This document shows, piece after piece, positions 57,557 to 64,000 of a DNA stretch of 64,000 bases. Position numbers and translations under genes: made by a program. The DNA comes from Glossina fuscipes (Eukaryota; Arthropoda; Insecta; Diptera; Glossinidae). Every line of letters begins with the position of its first letter. Within the stretch, counting starts at the first letter, position 1. The notes beneath the pieces were generated by a model that made no database searches, had not been told where the DNA came from, and worked only from the letters and a program-made list of their open reading frames with translations. The stretch is taken from positions 516,784 through 580,783 of the forward strand of contig NW_024003752.1 of the NCBI RefSeq assembly GCF_014805625.2, given 5' to 3'.

Positions 57557-57579
57557 AACACCGTTTCCGTTTTCTGTAG
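57175..57579 (+). other. Candidate 405-bp intron
   Basis: A consensus 5' splice site AG|GTAAGT at 57173-57180 precedes CTAAC (57555-57559, branch-point consensus) and a pyrimidine tract ending in TGTAG at 57575-57579, with the branch A 21 bases before the 3' splice site. All signals sit in the right order and spacing downstream of the candidate promoter. The predicted first exon would be only 27 bases. The sequence after 57580 has no ATG frame of note until the BEL integrase relic, so the product is unknown. Intron-bearing leaders are known in some retroelements, but I cannot assign this one. Confidence 0.45.
57227..57484 (+). repeat. Four tandem copies of a 67-bp unit
   Basis: Units start at 57227, 57294, 57361 and 57428, exactly 67 bases apart. 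Each begins GACTTACGGATAGGGGATGT (the fourth lacks one A) and continues through GCTGGTTCAGC and GCCATCCCTGAAG. Differences are few, e.g. GAAGGACTTTTTAGG versus GAAGAACGTTTTAGA. A unit can fold as AGGGGAT...ATCCCT enclosing GCTG-GTT-CAGC. The high similarity shows recent amplification. Confidence 0.95.
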
Positions 57580-57809
57580 CGCGTCGCGATAATCCAAAAG
57601 GAAAATTTTAATAATACAAGAAGTTAACCCCTCATCACGTGCAAGCCACACCAGAAGTCGGGTCACCTCGCTGGTTCCTTTCCATAGCCCAGTTCTACAC
57701 AAATTGCTGTACTTCTATCCAGTAAAGAGGAAACAATAAATCTCGGAAACTAAACACCATTCCCCCCGAAGGTCCTGATTATTTTTCTAAATTTACTTGC
57801 AACGAATCC

Positions 57810-59090
57810 TGGATTGATTGAGTCATACCATGCCTAAGAAAACTCGTTACAATAGATACACGTTATCTCGAACGTTAAAGCTATCGCAAGTTAGTAAGTC
57901 TAGAGTTTTTATCCCTTTGATCGACTCGAAAGGGTCAGTGCGTGTAATTGGTCGATTAGTGCAACCCAATTATCTAACTTATAATGAAGGTTTTCCCAAA
58001 CGTTTGTCATATACATCTCATTGCACTCGGAATTTAATTAAGCTTATTCATATTTACAGTTTACATATTTCTTGCATATCTCTCTCATTATGCGTTTCAC
58101 TTAAACTGAATTTTGAATGTCAAAACTAAAGAAACTAACACAAATGGTTATCCGCAATTATAAAACTTGTACTACACAAGAAGATAAGAGGCCAACAAAT
58201 TATGGCGCCTCAGCCCCGCCAAAGAATATCGTTATTTCGTCCATCAACCCATACTGGAGTTGATTTTTCCGATCCGTCTGACGTAAAATGTTGCTTAGGA
58301 AGGTGGTCCAAATCACAAAAAAACGCATGTTGTACTATTGTGCTATGCCACAAATCTATGTTTTCGCTGCTTTTGCTCGTTTCTTTCCCGCTGAGGATGG
58401 TCATCAGTTCTCTATTCGGATGACGGTACCACTTTTGTTGGCACCTCCAATTTATGAAAGCAATAATTATGGCAGTTCTTGGAGGATATAATATCTCAAA
58501 CAGTTCTCCCCAGTTCTTTTCAATCTTAAGAGTAAAATTTTATTCTACCGGTAGCTCCGCATTGGCCAGGTTATGGCAAGCCACAGGGAAAAGTGCTAAA
58601 ATTCATCTAAGAAAAATATCTATGGCTCAAAGGATTACATTCGAAGAATTTTCAACAATGTAAGCTAGGATTGAAGGATGAGTGACGATCTTAATGATCT
58701 CTTTTCACCAACATCGGTCATTCCCTCATTAGGAATGTAGTTTCAAACTTGCTAAGCCGGACGTTTCTAACAGATTGTGTTAAGCCACTAGATGTCATAA
58801 ACTAAAAACTTTACATAATCTAATCTTTGCACGAAGCTGGGAAGATAAAGACACTCCACAAAAGATATGAATGAAAGAATTCCTACAAAAATATTTAGGT
58901 GGAAGACACGGTTGTAACTGGAATCGACAACCTATCACCTAATCCCTAGCACTTAAGTTGCGTATTAAGAACGTGCCCTGGCCACGTCGATAACATTAGT
59001 GTTGTAGCCCCACGCACTCCTGACGGTACGTGCTATTAGAAAATTGGTCTTGGTACCAACCTCCTATGACGTATCTTTCTCTTCTCCTTA
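57810..59090 (+). pseudogene. BEL/Pao integrase relic
   Basis: Plus-strand pieces in order. LSQVSKSRVFIPLIDSKGSV then RVIGRLVQPNYLTYNEGFP at 57870-58000 are the link to the integrase zinc-binding domain (L-S-x-L-x-x-[FL]-x-D-x-x-G-x-x-RVGGR-L). PRQRISLFRPSTHTGVDFSD at 58213-58275 is the core start, with the first catalytic Asp region TGVDF. AAFARFFPAEDGH comes next (58365-58400). KFYSTGSSALARLWQATGKS then AKIHLRKISMAQRITFEEF at 58535-58660 equal the family W-x-F-x-P-P-x-x-P-H-F-G-G-L-W-E block, where the catalytic Glu region is mutated. The C-terminal tail is faint at 58950-59080. Same strand and order as the RNase H relic at 55195-55760. Confidence 0.8.
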
Positions 59091-59099
59091 ATACATGTG

Positions 59100-59889
59100 C
59101 TAAGATATCAGTGCTATTAAATATTTCAGCTCTACCGCCTAGAAACAAGGTATGGTTGAAAAAAATATCCTATCGAAATAAAAAATTCTACCTTGTTTAA
59201 ACTGTGCAGATGTGCCTTTTCGTTGTGCTGTTTTCCTACTTTTAAGAACATGAAAACTCAACGTCGTATTGAAGTGATACAAGAGAAAGGTTTCTAATAT
59301 TATCTTTATTAATATCTTTCTTGTTACTTTATATATCCATTAGCTTTACATGCTTTATTCCTTGCCGCAAGAGAAGCGGAACGTTTGGGAGATCGACAAT
59401 TCTCTCTTATAAAATTTGAGCGAGAGAATTTTTTGAATTCTAAGCCTATTTTGTTATTATATCGATTATTAGATTTTTATTCTTTCTCTACTTGCCGACC
59501 AATAAAGCCGTCTTTTTTGGCATGAACAATTTCGTTTTGTTTTACATTTACTGATGTGTAATTATTTAAAATATAATGGAATTATAAATAATTAAAATAC
59601 AGTGGAAAATACAAAAGAAATATACAGCGTTTCAATTTAAATAAAAACATTAAGAAGAGCAAAATAACCCCCGAATAATCTTCGAATCCTTCCTTTTTTC
59701 TCTCAAAGGATTGTTATGCTTTTCCCTCCTTTGACGTTTTCTTGTAATTTCTCTTCTAAAGATCAGATTATTTTCTTATAAAACAGGATTTATGCATGTG
59801 TGTGTTCTATCATACCAAGGTGGAAGAACGGAAAAATTTGCGTAAGTTGCACACATATGGTTGGGTAGAGCAAACAAGCAAATAACAGA
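59100..59889. other. Spacer without recognisable gene
   Basis: AT-rich sequence flanking the mariner insertion. I see nothing in it. Confidence 0.55.
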
Positions 59890-59891
59890 TA

Positions 59892-59923
59892 TTAGTTTGG
59901 GGAAAAAGAAATCCATTATTTTT
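59892..59923 (+). repeat. Mariner terminal inverted repeat, 3' side
   Basis: 32 bases, identical to the reverse complement of 61066-61097, next to a TA target site. Confidence 0.93.
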
Positions 59924-59944
59924 ATATGAACTTCAGGACTTTAT

Positions 59945-60607
59945 TTAACATGCTTCAGATTGTCCGATTTGGGTCAAATATGCACCGTTTTGTTGTACGA
60001 TTTGTTGCCATTTTAAAGGTAACTTCAAAATGCCTCTCTCATAGAAGTCCTGGTCTCTATATGCAAAAAACTCTAGTAGTCGATTTTCACAATCCTCCCT
60101 AGATTCCAATTTTTTATTATTAAAGAAATTTTGCAATGCAAGGAAAAGATGATAATCGCTTGGTGCCAAGTCCGGACTGTATGGCGGATGCATTAAAACT
60201 TCCCAACCAAGCTCCCGAAGTTTCTGGCGAGTCACTGTAGATGTGTGTGGCCTAGCATTGTCCTGGTGGAACACAACACCTCTCCTGTTGGTCAATTCTG
60301 GCCGTTTCTGGTCAACCGCTATCTTCAAACGGTCCAGTTGTTGACAGTAGAGATCAGAATTTAGCGTTTGGCCATATGAAAGCAACTCATAATAAATAAT
60401 CCTTTTCCAGTCCCACCAAATGCATAGCAAATCCTTCCTGGCCGTTTGAGGTGCTTCACCACTCTTTGACCACGATCGGTTTCGCACAGGGTTATCGTAT
60501 GTGATCGATTTCTCATCTCCAGTCACCATCCGTTTAAGAAATGGGTCTATCTCATTCCGCTTGGCCAAGGCTTCGCAGATGGAAATTCGATCCATCATGT
60601 TTTTTTC
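59945..60607 (-). CDS. Mariner transposase, C-terminal two thirds (partial at gap)
   Basis: About 220 codons are readable from the edge of the N gap to the stop near the 3' terminal repeat; the Met-Met at 60593-60598 is internal, since E-K-N precedes it in frame. Catalytic triad: VTGDEKSITYDN (first Asp; Trp of DEKW is Ser here), VVFHQDNARPHTS (second Asp) and YSPDLAPSDYHLF (third Asp), with 34 residues between the last two, the DD34D signature of mariner. The C-terminus has FYERGILKLPLKWQQIVQQN. The enzyme cuts and pastes its own element at TA sites. The N-terminal DNA-binding domain lies in the gap. No stop or frameshift seen. Confidence 0.93.
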   Translation of the reverse strand, partial: EKNMMDRISICEALAKRNEIDPFLKRMVTGDEKSITYDNPVRNRSWSKSGEAPQTARKDLLCIWWDWKRIIYYELLSYGQTLNSDLYCQQLDRLKIAVDQKRPELTNRRGVVFHQDNARPHTSTVTRQKLRELGWEVLMHPPYSPDLAPSDYHLFLALQNFFNNKKLESREDCENRLLEFFAYRDQDFYERGILKLPLKWQQIVQQNGAYLTQIGQSEAC

Positions 60608-61007
60608 NNNNNNNNNNNNNNNNNNNNNNNNNNNNNNNNNNNNNNNNNNNNNNNNNNNNNNNNNNNNNNNNNNNNNNNNNNNNNNNNNNNNNNNNNNNNN
60701 NNNNNNNNNNNNNNNNNNNNNNNNNNNNNNNNNNNNNNNNNNNNNNNNNNNNNNNNNNNNNNNNNNNNNNNNNNNNNNNNNNNNNNNNNNNNNNNNNNNN
60801 NNNNNNNNNNNNNNNNNNNNNNNNNNNNNNNNNNNNNNNNNNNNNNNNNNNNNNNNNNNNNNNNNNNNNNNNNNNNNNNNNNNNNNNNNNNNNNNNNNNN
60901 NNNNNNNNNNNNNNNNNNNNNNNNNNNNNNNNNNNNNNNNNNNNNNNNNNNNNNNNNNNNNNNNNNNNNNNNNNNNNNNNNNNNNNNNNNNNNNNNNNNN
61001 NNNNNNN
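60608..61007. other. Assembly gap (400 N) inside the mariner
   Basis: 400 N hide the transposase N-terminus. The gap size fits the length missing from a standard mariner, so it may be an estimated rather than arbitrary gap. Confidence 0.98.
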
Positions 61008-61065
61008 ATCGGAAATTGTTTGATCGATACTTTACGAGAAATCTATCAGTGCAGTCATCTGCCGA

Positions 61066-61097
61066 AAAAATAATGGATTTCTTTTTCCCCAAACTAA
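61066..61097 (-). repeat. Mariner terminal inverted repeat, 5' side
   Basis: 32 bases, reverse complement identical to 59892-59923; followed by TA at 61098-61099. Confidence 0.93.
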
Positions 61098-61099
61098 TA

Positions 61100-62185
61100 T
61101 TAATCTAAAAGTCACATATATATCAATGTATAAGAAAATCTAATACCAACCTAAACACCCCATTTACGATAGAGTTATTCGATGACTCGATTGTGGTAGA
61201 TGCTGATGATTATCAACACTTTCCGTATCATAAGCTATCAAATACCATTCCACAAAAATAAAAGAATTAACACGATGATCAATATGCTCCTTTTGACGAT
61301 GTTCCACCTTGACAGACGGCATTCATGTTTTTTTTCCCACCAAATATTAGTAAAAAGGAGTTTATCGAAGATGTGCCAATGCCAACGGTATGATCGATAA
61401 GTAATGCTGCAACCCGACCATAAATAGGTGTACAAAATGGTATATTGATACCAGACAATGAAGCCAGTGTTATGACTAAAAGATTAGAAAACGTTATACT
61501 TTCTTTTTTCTCTTTTATTCTTTTCCGAACCAATTCGATTTTACGTACATTTTTATATACAACAAGCGGTTACAACTAAACATAAATTACGTGCAATTGA
61601 TAGATTTTCTACATACATAATTAATAGCGTTTAATAGTTTTATTTTTCAGGCAGTTTTTTTGATTTCATGCCATTTATTGTGTGAAATCTTCATGGAAAT
61701 TTATTTTAGATTCTTCGGTCCTGATAATAGCATTTTGCTTTTAACCACTTCTGGATCTAAAACAAACTTTTTATATACAGACATTATAAATTTTTATTTA
61801 TTGTTTTCACTTTTGCCTATTGTTTACATTTAACGTCTATTATTTTACGAGTTTTGATAATTGTATCGGATGAAATTCCTTAGAATACACATTCGTTACA
61901 TTTAAGTACACAGTCATACATTTTTTTAAAGTTTTAATTGATAGATTGGTTTAAAAAAAAAAGCAAAACCATTTTACATGTACACAATGAAATTCCAATA
62001 TCTTACATTAAACTTGCGGTATTTTTTCTGACGCGCACTTAAAACATCTGTTTTTCCTAATTTCTTAACACCTAATTCTTTTTTTTCTTTTTCTTAAAAA
62101 ACAACAAGAGCAAACATTCGAGAAAAAACATTCTCAACTCACACAGACGGACTTCGGACTTTTTTTTCTTTTCATAATTCTCTCT
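61100..62185. other. Spacer without recognisable gene
   Basis: The minus-strand frame 61279-61533 has moderately coding-like composition but no recognised motif and overlaps a plus-strand frame. The rest is T-rich. Confidence 0.45.
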
Positions 62186-62229
62186 CGCATGACAGCCTTA
62201 TGTAGAGAGAATCGTTCTTGTCATTTTAC

Positions 62230-63470
62230 ATACTGTATTGGGATAGACCGTCATCGTTGTCATCGTTCTTCATCCTTTCCGATCAAGCAACATCGCCCAC
62301 GCAGCAAGTGCCCGCCATTAAACAGGGGAATTAAAGATTACAAAAATAGAAATAACAATCCTTTCAAAATATATATGAAAAATGGTTCTGCTTACGACTG
62401 TTGCGCTCCTCTTCCGCAAAGCACAGATTTAATTACTTCAACTACAAATATTATTCCAGAAACCTTCAGTTAATAAGACCCTCACTTATTAATCCTAAAT
62501 ATTGTTATAAGTTTGTCAACTCCAAAAAATATCTCCATATATCCCCCGCATGTTCCTTTCAATTTCTCTGAGCGCTCTGATGATACTAAAACCTCTAATC
62601 TCTGTGCTGACTACTTCCGACGAAATTTTTCATCTGCTAATTCCGATTCAACTGTCAACTATCCGGATCCGACAACTAACTCGATTTCGATTCTTGGTCA
62701 TTTCAGAAAATGGCGATTTACATGGTTTGAGATCTCTGAAATATGTAGTTGTGCGCATGAGCCTGATGTAATTCCATCATGTGCAGTCAATTTATGATCT
62801 GACGAGCTATGTGGTGTTATTTCAATGGTTTGAAATCAGTCATTGAAATCAGGTATTGGAAAAGTAATTTTCTTATTCCAATTCACATTCTTTCGAAAAA
62901 GAATATCTACTGTCACGAATCTCCTAGAGTTTACTTGCCATGTTTTCCAAGTTTTTCTCTAGTGGCTCTCGCACGGATGTCGTATTTTAGTAAAATGTTT
63001 GACTTAGTTAACCATAATTTATTAATCTTCAAATTCCATCCTCTGGCTTCCCTTTCTACTCAGTGTAATAGATAAGATCTAATCCGCATAACAGGTTATT
63101 TAGGGTTCTTGTTAGTTTACCAAGTTTCATCACACCGGATGAATTTCCCATGGCGTCCGTTAAACCGTTTTCTTCCTTCTCCGTGAAATCAAAATCGTAA
63201 CAGTTTCAAATTAACTTAAATAATTTCGTTACATGGTGCTCGTTAAATGTTATCAAGTTAAATCTGAAAAAATGTGAGAAGGTGTCTTTCTCAAGGAGGA
63301 AGTCATTCAGTACTGAGTATTTCATTGATTCTCATAAGTTGGAAAACGTAGACTCATTCATCGATTTAGCGGTCCCAGTCAGTCAAAGGCTACATTTTAA
63401 ATTGTACATTGAGCTCTACTTAAATAACCCTACTTCCGTGCTAGGTTTCAATAAGAATTTCAAAAAGTAA
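62230..63470 (+). mobile_element. CR1-like retrotransposon fragment, copy 6
   Basis: Starts in the region between endonuclease and RT (SKCPPLNRGIKDYKNRNNNP at 62300-62360, close to copy 3) and passes through LCADYFRRNFSSANSD (62600-62650) and a frame-broken pre-RT block. Palm motif A is at 62985-63030 (MFDLVNHNLLIFKF), and the region after motif C follows (63282-63470: LSFSRRKSF-like start, YFIDSHKLENVDSFIDLAV, TSVLGFNKNFKK). The Y-x-DD motif and motif B are deleted near 63170-63200. It ends abruptly at 63470 without 3' UTR. It belongs to the subfamily of copies 3 to 5. Confidence 0.8.
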
Positions 63471-63474
63471 TTTT

Positions 63475-63783
63475 TATTGTAGTATTGTAGCTGAATATTT
63501 TTATATTAATATAAGTTAATTTAAAATTATTTTATTAGTATTTAAATTATTGTTAAATCAATAAAATAAAAAAAATGTTTTTCTTGAAATAAGAAAGAAT
63601 TTTTTTTCTTAAAATAAATTAATAGAAAATTTTTTTTATTTAGAAGTAATATAAATTATTTTTCTAATAATAAAAATAAAAATTTTTTTATTATTTTTTG
63701 GATTTTTAACAATTTTACAATTATAAAATAATTTTTTAAAATTATAATATTTTTATGGAATTTGTGTGTATATATATATATAT
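63475..63783. other. Extremely AT-rich spacer ending in (TA)n
   Basis: Over 85 percent A+T with long A and T runs. It ends in a TATATATATATAT tract that served as target for the LTR at 63784. Confidence 0.7.
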
Positions 63784-64000
63784 TGTTAGGAAAATCTCAA
63801 ATCCAGTTAATTCCAGATAATTAAATAATAAATTCCCTAAAATATATTTGCCGGCCGATGAAAACGATTAGTAGAAGAACAGACAGGGAAAATCCAAATG
63901 CACTTTCGCAAGCACATAATGGAGCTGCCGGCCGACGAAAACGATTAGGAAAAAACAGGTTAACGGATTAAAAATGAAGCCTTGAATTTAGGTATAGTAA
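63784..64000 (+). mobile_element. LTR of the same gypsy-like family as 28511 (runs off window)
   Basis: Begins TGTTAGGAAAATCTCAAATC, aligned with the start of the solo LTR at 28511, and remains similar to the window end (TTAACGGATTAAAAAT and TGAATTTAGGTA are shared). ATAT precedes it, as at 28507. Unlike the first copy, it has an internal duplication in which GCCGGCCGA-x-GAAAACGATTAG occurs twice, near 63850 and 63928. Whether an internal region follows cannot be known from this window. Confidence 0.8.

Larger units (their letters stand above)
59892..61097 (-). mobile_element. Mariner DNA transposon with intact terminal repeats
   Basis: 32-bp terminal inverted repeats starting TTAGTTTGGGGAAAAAGAAA are identical at 59892-59923 and (reversed) 61066-61097. 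TA dinucleotides at 59890-59891 and 61098-61099 are the expected target duplication. The total length is 1206 bases including a 400-N gap, near the usual 1.3 kb. The transposase runs on the minus strand and is open in the part that can be read. Identical repeats and an undamaged frame suggest a recent insertion compared with everything else in the window. Confidence 0.95.

Noticed and set aside
61279..61533. 84-codon minus-strand frame with mixed composition
   Set aside because: No recognised motif, and a competing plus-strand frame covers the same bases; no supporting neighbour.

Overview
This window is AT-rich (roughly two thirds A+T) eukaryotic nuclear DNA. It looks like a transposon graveyard from an insect, probably a fly. 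That inference rests on the mix of decayed elements: CR1-like, Jockey-like, I-like and R1-like non-LTR retrotransposons, BEL/Pao and Ty3/gypsy LTR retrotransposons, and a mariner DNA transposon. A tRNA-derived SINE is also present. I found no bacterial-style operon, no rRNA, no functional tRNA and no host protein gene that I can name. Almost every recognisable coding stretch is a broken piece of a mobile element. Two runs of N (100 and 400 bases) are assembly gaps.

Layout. 1-8050: mostly featureless, with two short unrecognised coding-like stretches and a faint mariner-like relic. 8060-8390: possible gag relic. 8717-13060: the best CR1-like element (minus strand; ORF1 with a PHD-like finger, endonuclease, reverse transcriptase, AATA-type tail). 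14571-15660: BEL pol relic (plus). 17369-17554: SINE with a 14-bp target duplication. 20560-23960: long BEL relic from gag knuckles to integrase (minus). 25140-26190: CR1-like fragment. 26690-27690: gypsy pol relic, followed by a 420-bp solo gypsy LTR (28511-28930). 30085-31383: I-like LINE relic. 32150-32321: cluster of four near-palindromes. 33403-35520: Jockey-like relic behind a GC-richer leader that recurs at 49996. 35820-38580: second good CR1-like copy. 38780-43830: gypsy (Mdg1-type) relic split in two. 44480-48970: two more CR1-like copies. 49500-49990: R1-like C-terminus. 53190-54660: CR1-like copy. 55195-59090: BEL pol relic in two parts, separated by about 2 kb that holds a candidate core promoter, a candidate intron and a 67-bp tandem repeat. 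59892-61097: mariner with identical terminal repeats. 62230-63470: last CR1-like copy. 63784-end: the start of another copy of the same LTR family as 28511.

At least seven copies of one CR1-like family, in two or three age groups, dominate the window. Copies 1 and 2 have lost different parts of the reverse transcriptase. Nothing suggests that the genes act together as one pathway; they are independent insertions. The mariner looks youngest. The most unusual local structure is at 57115-57580: TATA box, initiator, 5' splice site, four tandem repeats, branch point and 3' splice site in correct order, with an inverted repeat tying the two intron ends together.
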